Below are positions 44,738-53,927 of a stretch of DNA of 64,000 nt, piece by piece. The notes under the pieces were generated by a model, which worked only from the letters and a program-made list of their open reading frames with translations, did not search any database and was not told where the DNA came from. A program made the position numbers and the translations under genes. Position 1 is the stretch's first letter. Each line of letters starts with the position of its first letter. The stretch lies in contig BDTW01000038.1 in assembly GCA_002897735.1 (NCBI GenBank), forward strand, positions 1 through 64,000, given 5' to 3'. Origin of the DNA: a bacterium BMS3Bbin13 (GTDB lineage Bacteria > Pseudomonadota > Gammaproteobacteria > 21-64-14).

Positions 44738-45704
44738 AGTCCGCACGGAGGCGATCTTCGCCGATCGCCTCGTGCGCACCTTGTATTCGACCGCGCGCGA
44801 GAGTGCGCCGGCGCTGTTCCGCGCGCTCACCGGGCGGCGCGCATCGGGGCTGCTCGGCTACCTGAACTATGACCTGTCTCTGGGTGCGCACCTCTCGGGA
44901 GGCAAGGGTTTTCTGCGACGCCTGGGCGTGGATCTCGGCGAGTGCGTGGATGAACCGGCCGTCCTCGATACCGTGCGCAAGGTGTTCGAGCGGCGTATCC
45001 GCTACTGGGAGTGCCGCCCGATGCCCGCCGACCCGCGTGTCGCGGTCTCGCCGGCGGACGCGCGCGTGCTGGTGGGCTCGCTGTGCGAGACCTCGGCGCT
45101 GTTCCTCAAGGGCAAGTTCTTCGACTACGAGGAACTCCTCGGTCCCGACCGGCGCCGGTGGTTGCAGGCGTTCTACGGCGGTGACTGGGCGGTGTTCCGC
45201 CTCACGCCGGAGAAGTATCACTACAACCACACCCCGGTCGCGGGGCGGGTCGTGGACCACTATGACCTGCCGGGCGACTACCACTCCTGCAACCCCGCGG
45301 CGGTGATCGCGCTGGCGACGCCGTATTCGAAGAACCGCCGCGTGGTGACCGTCATCGATACCGATGTGCCGGGCGGGACCGGGGTCGGACGGGTCGCGCT
45401 GATCGAGGTGGCGGCGCTGATGATCGGCGACATCGTGCAGTGCTACAGCGAGGTGCGCTACGAACGCCCGCGTCCGGTGGGGCACGGCATGTTTCTGGGC
45501 CGGGGCGCGCCCAAGAGCCTGTACCGCCCGGGCAGCAGCACGGACGTGGTGCTGTTCCAGCGCGGGCGCGTGCGCTTCGACGCGGATCTGGTGCGCAACC
45601 GCGCCGACGCCCGGGTCGCCAGCCGCTTCTCGCTTGGATTCCAGGCGCCGCTCGCCGAGACCGAGGTGCGCGTGCGCTCCTCGATCGCGCGCCGTATAGC
45701 GTAG
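44694..45704 (+). CDS. Phosphatidylserine-decarboxylase-like pyruvoyl enzyme
   Basis: A 336-residue PSD-superfamily protein. The catalytic triad of PSDs can be placed: Asp122 in VSPADARVL, His179 in YHYNHTPVAGRV and Ser281 in the self-cleavage motif RPGSSTDVV (cleavage after Gly280 would yield beta and alpha chains). Other family strings are FLKGKFFDYEELLG, YHSCNPAAVIALATPYSKNR, VTVIDTDVPGGTGVGRVALI and EVAALMIGDIVQ. It should decarboxylate phosphatidylserine or a related lipid. An ordinary housekeeping psd is usually about 280-320 residues and not in this setting, so this may be a specialised paralogue. Its start lies 44 nt inside the preceding gene with GGGAGGG upstream. Confidence 0.82.
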   Translation: MTRYRHQYVERETGRVRTEAIFADRLVRTLYSTARESAPALFRALTGRRASGLLGYLNYDLSLGAHLSGGKGFLRRLGVDLGECVDEPAVLDTVRKVFERRIRYWECRPMPADPRVAVSPADARVLVGSLCETSALFLKGKFFDYEELLGPDRRRWLQAFYGGDWAVFRLTPEKYHYNHTPVAGRVVDHYDLPGDYHSCNPAAVIALATPYSKNRRVVTVIDTDVPGGTGVGRVALIEVAALMIGDIVQCYSEVRYERPRPVGHGMFLGRGAPKSLYRPGSSTDVVLFQRGRVRFDADLVRNRADARVASRFSLGFQAPLAETEVRVRSSIARRIA

Positions 45705-45719
45705 CGCGGGACGATCGTC

Positions 45720-45809
45720 ATGGATCGGCCCATCACCGGAGCGGGGTGGGGCGCCGCGACCGCGGCGCGCAACGAATCGGCCCAGGATCTCGAGGAGGTG
45801 TCGCGATGA
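45720..45809 (+). CDS. Possible 29-codon leader peptide
   Basis: An ATG at 45720 opens a frame of 29 codons (begins MDRPITGAGWG, ends QDLEEVSR) whose TGA at 45807 overlaps the ATG of the next gene in the ATGA pattern. The Shine-Dalgarno sequence for the next gene lies inside it. It could couple translation across the 101-nt gap, or be chance. Confidence 0.2.
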   Translation: MDRPITGAGWGAATAARNESAQDLEEVSR

Positions 45810-46864
45810 CCACCGGAATCTTCGTCACCGTGCTCGCCGTGGTGTTCGGCGCGCTCCTTGCCTGGGGGTTTCGCACACTCCCCGGGGAACGCTGGCAGAT
45901 CCTGGCCACGATTCCCCTCGGCAAGGGGGTCGACGGGTCCTGGCGCGGACTCAATCTGACCTATTACGGGCTGCTCTCGGCGATCGCCTATGCGGTCGCG
46001 TTGGCACTGCTGTTTATCCTCACCGGCGCCGTCGGGGTACCGGTGTTCGCCACCCTCGTCGTGTGTCTCGCCACGTTGTCGGTCTGCGTGCCGGCGGCCG
46101 GGCTGGTGGCGCGCGTGGTGGAGCGCAAACGCCATACCCTGAGCGTGGCCGGCGCGTTTTTCGTCGCGGTACCCCTGTCGCCCGTGGTCCTGTGGCTGAC
46201 CGATTATCTGCTCGCCCGGCCCATGGGGTACCGGTTGCCGCTGCTCGCCATGCTCGCGGCGATGGCGATCGCCTACGCCGTGGGCGAGGGCCTCGGGCGC
46301 CTCGCCTGCATCAGTTTCGGCTGCTGCTACGGGCGTTGCGTCGCCGATGCGCCGCCGCCGGTGCGCCGCCTGTTCACGCGCTGGCACTTCCGATTCTCGG
46401 GGGCGACGAAGAAGATCGCCTATGCGAGCGGGCTGCAGGACGTGGCGGTCGTCCCGGTCCAGGCGCTGACCGCCGTGCTCTATGTGGCCACCGCGCTCGT
46501 GGGCGTGGCGCTCTTCCTGCACGCCCATTACCTGGCCGCCTACGTGCTGGTGCTGACGGTCACGCAGGTTTGGCGGGTGGTGTCCGAGACCCTGCGCGCC
46601 GATTATCGCGGCGGCGGCCGCCTCTCGGCCTACCAGATCATGTCCGCGCTCGCCGCGTTCGTCGGCATCCTGATCGGCCTCGCGCTGGCCGGAGCGCCGG
46701 CGCCGACGCCGACGCCGGTGCTGTCCGCGGGCCTGCGCGTGCTCTGGCACCCGGGCGTGCTGTTGTTCGTGCAGGCCTGTTGGCTGGCGATCTTCCTGCA
46801 CACCGGGCGCAGCATGGTCACGGAGGCCAGCGTCTTGCTGCGCGTGCGCCGCGAGCGCGTCTGA
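45806..46864 (+). CDS. Lgt-like (prolipoprotein diacylglyceryl transferase-related) membrane protein
   Basis: A 352-residue inner-membrane protein with about 8-9 TM helices. The loop GEGLGRLACISFGCCYGRC (about 161-179) resembles the Lgt signature GRIGCFLAGCCYGRP, in which the Arg is essential. Overall order and the later TM pair (VLSAGLRVLWHPGVLLFVQA) differ from housekeeping Lgt, and no H-G-G/Y26-like N-terminal motif is evident. It probably transfers a glycerolipid moiety or binds phosphatidylglycerol. GAGGAGGTG upstream gives a strong start. It is third in a cluster with the unknown 823-residue protein and the PSD-like enzyme. It ends 40 nt from the convergent tamB. Confidence 0.7.
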   Translation: MTTGIFVTVLAVVFGALLAWGFRTLPGERWQILATIPLGKGVDGSWRGLNLTYYGLLSAIAYAVALALLFILTGAVGVPVFATLVVCLATLSVCVPAAGLVARVVERKRHTLSVAGAFFVAVPLSPVVLWLTDYLLARPMGYRLPLLAMLAAMAIAYAVGEGLGRLACISFGCCYGRCVADAPPPVRRLFTRWHFRFSGATKKIAYASGLQDVAVVPVQALTAVLYVATALVGVALFLHAHYLAAYVLVLTVTQVWRVVSETLRADYRGGGRLSAYQIMSALAAFVGILIGLALAGAPAPTPTPVLSAGLRVLWHPGVLLFVQACWLAIFLHTGRSMVTEASVLLRVRRERV

Positions 46865-46904
46865 ATCCCGCGCGGGCGGATCGGCGGTGCACCCGGGAGG
46901 CGGG

Positions 46905-49900
46905 TCAGCGCTCGATCATGTAGAGGAAGTCGATCCCGCTCTCGACGCCGGTCTCGGTCACCATGCTCCAACGCCTGCTCAGTTTGTAGCGGACGCGGAA
47001 GATATTGCCGGGCTGGAACAGCGACGTGGTGTACTGCACGTAGAGGCGCGGCGAGAGGTATTTTCCGAGTACCAGGGACGCACTCGGTCCGCTCGTCGCA
47101 CTCGAAGTCCCGGCGTTCGCGACACCCGGGGGCGGGCCGGGTACCGTGGGCGGCGCGGGGGTGGTGGGGATGCCGCCGGACTCGATCTGCGCCTCCTGCA
47201 GGTCGAGCAGGGAGCCGAGACGTCCGAGCAGCAGGTTGGCGCCGCCCAGCCCCAGACTGGTGGCCGCGTTGGACAGCGCCGCCCCCTGCGCGGCGGAGGC
47301 CTGGTCGACGGGGCGTCCGAGTAAGAAGTAGGAGAGGATGTCGGACTGCGACAAGGGCGGGGTGGAGAACAGTGTGAGCTTCGGTCGCTTGACGGTACCG
47401 CGCACGCGGATGCCCGCGGTCACGTCGCCCACTTGGCGCACCGACTCCAGGTCGAGCCCGGGATCGTCGATGGGTCCGCCCGCGAACAGCAACCGGCCCT
47501 GCACGATCTTCAACTCCTGTCCGTAGGCCTTGTAGATCCCGTCGACGATCTTCAACTCGCCCTGGCCCAGCGTGGGCTTGCCCGGCTCGTCGATCGCCAG
47601 CACCCGGCCGGTAATGCCGCCCTCGAAGCCGTGTGCACGGAACCGCACGCGATCGCCGAGAACGAGGCGCAGCCGCGCGTGGATGCGCCAGGCGGTCGGC
47701 GGGGTCGCGGGCCGGGCGGCGCCGACGATGACCACGTCGGGCGAGGCGTGGACCGCACTCCGCGGCATGCGCAGATCGAGGCTCGCGCGCGGCATGCGCA
47801 CGGTGCCGGACAGATGCAGGTCTCGACCGGCGATGCGCAGGTCGAGGGCGGGCGAGATCCAGGCGCGCGCGCTCGGGAGATCGACCGCCTCGAAGTCGTT
47901 GCCCGTGACGCGCAGGCGCGCGTCCCAGCGGCCGCCGGGACCCGGTCGCGCGGCGCCCGAGATCGCAAGTCTCCCCTTGCCGGAGCGGGCGCCGCCGGTC
48001 ACCGTCACGGCGTTGGCGCCCGTACCGTGCGCGCGGATCTGCAGTTCGGTGAGCCGGATCCCGAGCGCCGGCAGTTCGGCCCCGGCATCCGTCAGCGCGG
48101 CACGGCCGGTGAGTACCGGGTGGCGGGCGCGCCCGGCCAGGCGCAGGTCGGCCTTCAAATTGCCGTGCACCTTCTGCATCTGCGGGAACAGCAGGCCGAT
48201 CCAGGCGAGGTGACGGAAGTTTGCGCGCACGGTGCCGCGCAGGGCGCGCCGTCGCCAGGGTCCTCGCGCCCCCCGTGCGCCCAGCGTGAGGTCCGCGCCC
48301 AGCGAATCGCCGTCGGCGAGCGCGAGATCCAGCCGCCCCTGCAGGGTGTCCGGGCGGAGTCGCAGGTGCGCGACGATCGCCCGGTAGCCGATGCGCCCGC
48401 CGCCGGCCGCCGCGGGATAGCGCAGGAGTCCGGGGCCGGCCCGCAGCCGCGCCGCCCCGGTCAAGATCCCGGCGGCGGTCGAGTCGAGTCGTGCGTCGGC
48501 GTCGAGCGTGCCGGACAGCCGCGCGTCGTCCACCAGCAACGGGTCGAAGGCGGCGAGCGGCAGCCGGCGCGCCTGCATCGTGACGCGCCAACCGCCGCCC
48601 CGGCGCCCCTGCACGGCGGCACACAAACGCCCGTCCCCGCCACGCCAGCAGGCCCGTCCCATCTTCACCGCGCCGCCGCCGAGCGTGATAGGGACGCCGC
48701 CCGCGAGGCGCCACGGGGTGCCGTGTTCGGGCACCCACTCGGCGCGCTTCAGCCGCCCGCGCCACCGTGCGCCGGACCAGCCTCCGGTGGCGTCGATTGC
48801 GGCCCGTAGCGTCGGGGTGACCAGCTTCGCGTTCCAGTCCTGCCGGGCGGCGGTGCCCGTCACCGTCAACCCGGCGCGGGTCGCGTGAAACGCCCCCGAA
48901 CGCAGGTCTTCGGCGGTGATCGCGACGTGGACCGGCTGGTCGTCTCGAATCCCGATCTCGATGCGCGCATCGAACGCCTTCGCCGCGGCGGAACCGATCC
49001 GCACGTCGCCGGCGCGCAACGACGCGGTCGCAATCGGCGCCGCGCGCACCCCGCGCAGGGATCCTTCCGCGCTCAGGTCACCGCTCGCGCCCGGCAGCAA
49101 GGCGGCGAGGTGCGGGGCGCGCACGCGCCAACGCAACGCCCAGCGCATACCGACCGCCCCCGAGGCCCACACGCGCGCATCGCCGACGCGTACCGCGAAC
49201 CTCGGCAGTGTCAGGCCCCGCCCGTCGACGCCGCCCTGCAGATCACCCCGGACCGGATAGTCGCGGAGCGTGCCCCGCAGGGAGGCGATGTGCAACCGCG
49301 CCTGGAGGCGGCCGTCGCGCAATCGCCCCGACAGGTGCACGTCGGCGGACAGCTTGCCCGGCCATTCGGGCCAACGGGCGCCGGGGTCGAGGTCGGCGGC
49401 GTGCAGGTTCAGATCCAGGTCGCGCCGTGGGCGCCACGTCGCGCTGCCGGACCCGCTCACTCGGCCGTCCAACAGGTTCGCCGCCAAGTTTTGCAGGAGC
49501 AAGCCGTTGCGATCGCCGCGCCCGGAGGCCCGCCAGTCGCCCGCCGGGATGCGCCGCCCGCCGAGTCGAAAGGCGAGGCGGAACCGGTAGTCGCCGGGGG
49601 TGCCTTCGACCTCGAGGTTCCCGCTGCGGCTGGTATAGACCGGCGTGCCCGCGATCGGCCAGGCGAGCCGGTTCCACCGCGCGCGCAGCCGCCCCCGGGC
49701 GGCCCCGGAGGACGCGTTCCAAGTCCCGTCGACGGTGATCCGCCGCCCACCCGGAGCGGTGGCGACCAGGGGTGCCAGGCGCCACCGGCCGTTGCGGTGC
49801 GCGAGATGGAACCGGGCGCGCACCTTCGGCGCATCGGCCGGCGCGACCCCGGCGGTGCCCGTCAACCGGAAGTCGGCTCCGACGCCTTGCGCGCGCAGTC

Positions 49901-50720
49901 GCGCGGTGATCGTCGCCCGGGGCCAGTCCGGATTCCATTGCTGTGGATCGAGCGCCGGGAGTCGCACCTCGGCGCGCCAGCGGCGCGCCCCCAGCGGCTC
50001 GTCGATGCGTCCGTGAAGGCGCATGCGCAACGCACCGGTTACGCGCTGCTCGAAGGCGAGCCGCATGAGTGTCCCATGGATGCGACCGGTGCCTTCCACC
50101 GGCGGATGGTCTTTCAGCCGGAGGGTCCACCGGAGCCGCAGGTCCACCGGGAAGGGGCGCCGCAGGGCCAGGGTGCCGGTCACCGTGAGCGCGCCGCGCG
50201 GCGCACGCACGTGTAGGCGGGTGATCCGTATCCGGCGCGGGCCGGCGCGCGCATGCAGCACGATTTCGTCGAGATGCAGCGGCGCCGCGGCGCCGCGGCG
50301 CACCGTCAACCCACGGACACTCGCCTCGTCGACGATGAGGGTCACGGGCGGATGCAGGGCCGCGGGCGCCGTCGCGCGCGATGGCCCCGGGTGCGCGCCG
50401 GGGAGGCGTACCGAGACCCCGTCGAGCGTCAGGCGCGTGATGTGCACGGTGTTGCGGAACAGGGCGCGTGGGCGCCACTCGAGCACGAGTCGTCGTATCG
50501 CGACGGCGCCCGCGCCGCTCCGGTAACGCACGCCGTCGAGTTCCAGCGGGCCGAGCAGTCGCCCGGAGACCCGCTCGACGCGCAGGTCGCCGCGCAGCGC
50601 CGTGCCCGCCAACGCCAGTGACCAGCGTGCCCCGGTCGTGGTAGCGACCAGGAAGACGAGCGCCCCGCAGAGCGCCGCGAGGACCCCGAGCAGCACGAAG
50701 GCCGTGGTGCGCCGATTCAC
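46905..50720 (-). CDS. tamB: TamB, inner-membrane-anchored translocation and assembly module subunit
   Basis: A 1271-residue AsmA-like protein bridging the envelope. It has one N-terminal TM helix (TTAFVLLGVLAALCGALVFL), then a very long beta-repeat groove and the conserved DUF490 C-terminus (LGDRVRFRAHGFEGGITGRV, VDGIYKAYGQELKIVQGRLL, FAGGPIDDPGLDLESVRQVG, FSTPPLSQSDILSYFLLGRP, ending KLSRRWSMVTETGVESGIDF). Starts with GTG at 50720 overlapping the tamA TGA by 4 nt. TamB with TamA inserts outer-membrane proteins and may carry phospholipids. Family length is usually about 1250. Confidence 0.93.
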   Translation of the reverse strand: MNRRTTAFVLLGVLAALCGALVFLVATTTGARWSLALAGTALRGDLRVERVSGRLLGPLELDGVRYRSGAGAVAIRRLVLEWRPRALFRNTVHITRLTLDGVSVRLPGAHPGPSRATAPAALHPPVTLIVDEASVRGLTVRRGAAAPLHLDEIVLHARAGPRRIRITRLHVRAPRGALTVTGTLALRRPFPVDLRLRWTLRLKDHPPVEGTGRIHGTLMRLAFEQRVTGALRMRLHGRIDEPLGARRWRAEVRLPALDPQQWNPDWPRATITARLRAQGVGADFRLTGTAGVAPADAPKVRARFHLAHRNGRWRLAPLVATAPGGRRITVDGTWNASSGAARGRLRARWNRLAWPIAGTPVYTSRSGNLEVEGTPGDYRFRLAFRLGGRRIPAGDWRASGRGDRNGLLLQNLAANLLDGRVSGSGSATWRPRRDLDLNLHAADLDPGARWPEWPGKLSADVHLSGRLRDGRLQARLHIASLRGTLRDYPVRGDLQGGVDGRGLTLPRFAVRVGDARVWASGAVGMRWALRWRVRAPHLAALLPGASGDLSAEGSLRGVRAAPIATASLRAGDVRIGSAAAKAFDARIEIGIRDDQPVHVAITAEDLRSGAFHATRAGLTVTGTAARQDWNAKLVTPTLRAAIDATGGWSGARWRGRLKRAEWVPEHGTPWRLAGGVPITLGGGAVKMGRACWRGGDGRLCAAVQGRRGGGWRVTMQARRLPLAAFDPLLVDDARLSGTLDADARLDSTAAGILTGAARLRAGPGLLRYPAAAGGGRIGYRAIVAHLRLRPDTLQGRLDLALADGDSLGADLTLGARGARGPWRRRALRGTVRANFRHLAWIGLLFPQMQKVHGNLKADLRLAGRARHPVLTGRAALTDAGAELPALGIRLTELQIRAHGTGANAVTVTGGARSGKGRLAISGAARPGPGGRWDARLRVTGNDFEAVDLPSARAWISPALDLRIAGRDLHLSGTVRMPRASLDLRMPRSAVHASPDVVIVGAARPATPPTAWRIHARLRLVLGDRVRFRAHGFEGGITGRVLAIDEPGKPTLGQGELKIVDGIYKAYGQELKIVQGRLLFAGGPIDDPGLDLESVRQVGDVTAGIRVRGTVKRPKLTLFSTPPLSQSDILSYFLLGRPVDQASAAQGAALSNAATSLGLGGANLLLGRLGSLLDLQEAQIESGGIPTTPAPPTVPGPPPGVANAGTSSATSGPSASLVLGKYLSPRLYVQYTTSLFQPGNIFRVRYKLSRRWSMVTETGVESGIDFLYMIER

Positions 50721-52492
50721 AGGTCGGGTCCCATCGAGAATTGCACGCGCATCGGCGCGCCCGGCAGATCCAGGGCCCACCCGAAGTCGATCCGGATCGG
50801 GCCGATCGGGGAGTGCCAGCGGATCCCCACGCCCGCGCCGCGATCGAGTTTTCCGCCGAAGCCGTTGAGGGCGTTGCCCGCGTCGTAGAACGCCGCCAGG
50901 CCCCAGCGCCGCCACACGCGGTGCTCGTATTCGATGCTGCCGACGAACAGGTAACGCCCGCCGATCACCCGCCCTCCGGCGTCGGTGGGACCGAGCGACT
51001 GATAGGTATAGCCGCGCACGCTCCGGGCGCCGCCGGCGAAGAAGCGTTGCGAGGCGGGCAGGGTGCTGAACCGCGGGACCCAGGCCAGGCCCAGTTCCCC
51101 GCGCAGCAGCACGCGCCCCGCCCCGAACAGCGGATAGACGGTTCCGGCCTTGAGCAGTGACTCGATAAACGTGGCGTCGGAACCCACGCGGCGCACGCTG
51201 CCGTGTACGTCGAGGCTCAACCGGTAGCCGCGCAGGGAATAGAATTCACCGCGTTTTTTGACGTACTGCCAGGCGACACCCGGCATCAGCAGGAATGAAT
51301 CGCCGGATTGATCGCCGACACGGAACTGCTCGTGCCGGAAGGTGAGATAGAGATTCTCCTGAAGCAGTCCGCGCACGCGCTGCACCGTCGCCGAGGCGTT
51401 CTGCGAGTGGATGACGCTGGTGTCGGTGCGCTGGTTGAAGATGCCGGTCGAGGCGACGAACTGGTCGGTCAACGGGCGGCTGAGCGGGATGACGTAACGC
51501 CCGGTCAGGCTGTTGCCGATCTGCGAGACCTTCAATTCGACGCCCGCGTGGTGGCCGCGGCGCCCGATCCGGCGCCGCGCCCAGCCGAGGCTGATGCGCG
51601 CCCCGGTGTCGGTGCCGTAGCCGATGCCGGCGGTGTACTTCGATGCCGGCCGGGGCTTCAGGTAGACGGTGATCGGCACCGCCTTCCCGCGCGCCCGATT
51701 CCGAAGCGGCTGCACCTCCACCTCCTGGAAATAATCGCTGTCGCTGAGCGCATTCTGCAACTCCTGGAGCTTGGCGGTCGAGTAGAACCGCCCGGCGTGG
51801 AACGGGAGGTAGCGGCGCAGGAAGGAGGGATCCAGCACGTCCTGGCGGAAGGTGATCGGTCCGAAGCGGTAACGCGGTCCGGTGTCGAAACGCAGGATCA
51901 CGTCCGCAAAATAACGCCGCAGGTCGATACGGATCTCGTGGCGCGTGAACCGGGCGTCGAGGTAGCCGCGCACTGCGGCGAGCCGGGCGAGGAGCTTCTT
52001 GGCGCGCGCGTAGCGCGGTTGGACCAGGGGTTCCCCCCGGTGCAGCGGCAACTCGCGCAGCAGCCTCCGGAACGCCGGGTCGTCGCGTCCGGCGCCGAGC
52101 ACCTCGATGTCCAGGCGGCGGATGCGCAACGGCGGTCCGGGCTCGATCCGGAAACGGGCGATCCAGGCCCCGTCGCGCCGGAGCAGTTCACGGCGGATGA
52201 CCGGGCGGTAGTAGCCGAACGGTGCGAGCGCCTTGCGGATCTGGCCGGGGGCCTCCGAGAACAACCGCCGCACCCGCGCCTCGGTCAGACGCGGATCGTC
52301 CTTCTGCTGCTCCAGCGAGAGGAACGCGAAGACGTTCGTGCGCAGCCGTCCGTTGACACCGTGCACCTCGACGGTGAGCGGGACGCCGGCGTAGGCGGGG
52401 GCGAGAACCAGCGCCAGCAGCAGCGCCGCCCAGCGCACGGATCGCCGTGCATACACCGGCGCGCGTGCCCCGATCCGTGCCGCGCCCGGCAT
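50717..52492 (-). CDS. tamA: TamA, Omp85-family outer-membrane assembly protein
   Basis: A 591-residue protein. It has a signal peptide (residues about 17-35, RWAALLLALVLAPAYAG), three POTRA domains (about 38-275; LTVEVHGVNGRLRTNVFAFL, VIRRELLRRDGAWIARFRIE, GPITFRQDVLDPSFLRRYLP), then a 16-strand barrel ending in FGWALDLPGAPMRVQFSMG. The L6 loop motif (V/I)RG(F/Y) is seen in GARSVRGYTYQSLG. It works with TamB in an operon with a 4-nt overlap. Confidence 0.93.
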   Translation of the reverse strand: MPGAARIGARAPVYARRSVRWAALLLALVLAPAYAGVPLTVEVHGVNGRLRTNVFAFLSLEQQKDDPRLTEARVRRLFSEAPGQIRKALAPFGYYRPVIRRELLRRDGAWIARFRIEPGPPLRIRRLDIEVLGAGRDDPAFRRLLRELPLHRGEPLVQPRYARAKKLLARLAAVRGYLDARFTRHEIRIDLRRYFADVILRFDTGPRYRFGPITFRQDVLDPSFLRRYLPFHAGRFYSTAKLQELQNALSDSDYFQEVEVQPLRNRARGKAVPITVYLKPRPASKYTAGIGYGTDTGARISLGWARRRIGRRGHHAGVELKVSQIGNSLTGRYVIPLSRPLTDQFVASTGIFNQRTDTSVIHSQNASATVQRVRGLLQENLYLTFRHEQFRVGDQSGDSFLLMPGVAWQYVKKRGEFYSLRGYRLSLDVHGSVRRVGSDATFIESLLKAGTVYPLFGAGRVLLRGELGLAWVPRFSTLPASQRFFAGGARSVRGYTYQSLGPTDAGGRVIGGRYLFVGSIEYEHRVWRRWGLAAFYDAGNALNGFGGKLDRGAGVGIRWHSPIGPIRIDFGWALDLPGAPMRVQFSMGPDL

Positions 52493-52683
52493 TCAGTGCC
52501 CGCGCGGCGGGAGGGGGGGATGCGCGCCGGGCCGGCCGTCGGGGTGTCGCCGCCCACACCCGTACGCGGGCCGGAAGGCGACGGGTCGGCGGAGCGGAGG
52601 CGTTGTGCGGGGCATCGGTGCGCGCCGTGTCATATCGGGAAGCGGGCCGAACCCATAATGCCACGAACCCGCCGCGCCCGTCC

Positions 52684-52794
52684 CGGTAGGGCCGGGCTCG
52701 CCCGGCCGGCATCGCGGACCATGGGTAATCGCGGCGGGGTCCCAAACGTTGTCGGCGGGCCGAGGCCCGCCCTACCGGGATTCGCGCATCCCCG
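52684..52794. repeat. REP-like palindromes (family A), two units
   Basis: The GCCGGGCTCGCCCGGC unit (52685-52708) and the 45-nt unit at 52750-52794 (44 of 45 identical to 40963-41007). The stretch 52493-52683 upstream of tamA shows no gene. Confidence 0.85.
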
Positions 52795-52800
52795 TACCTA

Positions 52801-53160
52801 GCGCATCGGGACGGTGAAGACCCGATGTCCCCTCGCTACGCGCCATGGAGGGGGAAGCGAAGGCGCGCAGTCCCCGGTAGGCGTAGGGCGCGGGCGTGTG
52901 GGCGAAGTGGCGAAGGGGGCGAGAGGGCCCGAAGCCGCGGAGGCGACATGCGAGCGCATCCGAAACGCCGTAGAGCCGTTGTGGAAGTCGTCGCGGGGGG
53001 CTTCCCAACGAGGAAGTCCGCAGCGGCGACGGACGCAGGGCGGCCGGGACCCGAAAGCTTGTCGCGTAGGCGAGTCGATGTTGGGACATCCCAGTCCCAA
53101 AATCTTTCCCGAGGCGGCGACGCTCTTGAAAGACGTCGCCGCGGGGATTCCTCACCCGAT
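52801..53160. repeat. Non-coding-looking element with several strong hairpins
   Basis: A 360-bp stretch with no credible gene holds a perfect TTGGGAC/GTCCCAA hairpin (53083-53102), a 9-bp GCGGCGACG/CGTCGCCGC hairpin (53114-53142) and several GGAAG/CTTCC and GTCCG/CGGAC pairs. On the minus strand two overlapping frames give peptides (MRSHVASAASGPLAPFAT, ARGHRVFTVPMR) of a type I recall as recurrent hypothetical proteins in gammaproteobacterial genomes, which would mark a multicopy structured element. This cannot be confirmed here. Confidence 0.4.
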
Positions 53161-53240
53161 CTGTGCCGGGACTCCTTCCGGGGCGCATGCAGTGCACCGG
53201 CGCGACGCGGACTGCGATCGGTGCGCGGGGCCCGGCCGGG

Positions 53241-53714
53241 TCAGGAGCGGGGGAAGTCGACCGGTGCCGCCATCGCCGGGTGCCGTGGTGCGGCATCGTC
53301 CGCCGGCACCGCACGCGGTGTGGGCCGCGGTGTGGGCCGCGGCGCCCGGGTGCCGGCGCCCGGGTCGGTGGGCGGTGCCGATTGGATGGGAAACTCGCTG
53401 GTCGGGTCGGCGGTCGGTTCCAGGACCTGTCCGGCCAGGGCGTGGGCGCCCCGGGCCAGGTGTTCGTGCAGCGCGCGCTGGCTCGTGCCGGCCTCGACGG
53501 CCAGCTTCGCGGTGCGCGTGAAATGGCGGTGGACCTGTTTACGGAACGCCGCATAGCCTTTGGTTACAGCGCCGAGTTCGCGCTCCAGTTCCTTCCTGCG
53601 ACGCACATCGTCGCCGGTCCCGCGGCCCAGGTAGAAGCCGGCCGCGATCCCCACCAAGAGGCCGCCCAGGGCCGCCGCCAGCATCCAGAGCAGAGGTTGG
53701 TTCATGTCAGGCAT
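53241..53714 (-). CDS. YhcB/ZapG-like (DUF1043) inner-membrane protein
   Basis: A 157-residue protein with an N-terminal TM helix (LLWMLAAALGGLLVGIAAGFYLG, about residues 8-30), then a coiled-coil region (RRKELERELGAVTKGYAAFR, then KQVHRHFTRTAKLA) and a disordered Pro/Ala tail. The pattern fits DUF1043/YhcB, implicated in cell-envelope growth and division. ATG 53714 or 53705 (MNQPLLW) may be the start. Confidence 0.75.
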   Translation of the reverse strand: MPDMNQPLLWMLAAALGGLLVGIAAGFYLGRGTGDDVRRRKELERELGAVTKGYAAFRKQVHRHFTRTAKLAVEAGTSQRALHEHLARGAHALAGQVLEPTADPTSEFPIQSAPPTDPGAGTRAPRPTPRPTPRAVPADDAAPRHPAMAAPVDFPRS

Positions 53715-53927
53715 CCATTCGGTCCGGGATGGTCGATCGCGCGGCCGCGGGTCGGGCCGTCCCCCGTAGCCCGGATAGCGGCCGGTCCGGGCGCGGCTTT
53801 ACCGCCTCCGAAAAACCATCCTGATCAGGGAAGAGACAGCACCGACCCGCAGCGTGCGAAGTGGAATGTACAACTTGAACTTGGATCGTTTCCGTCTTGA
53901 CTCAGGGGCCCACTTTTGCTTGCCCCA

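Noticed and set aside
52798-53100. 100-codon minus-strand hypothetical protein
   Set aside because: Two other frames over the same DNA give equally long peptides; hairpins suggest a structured element rather than a gene.
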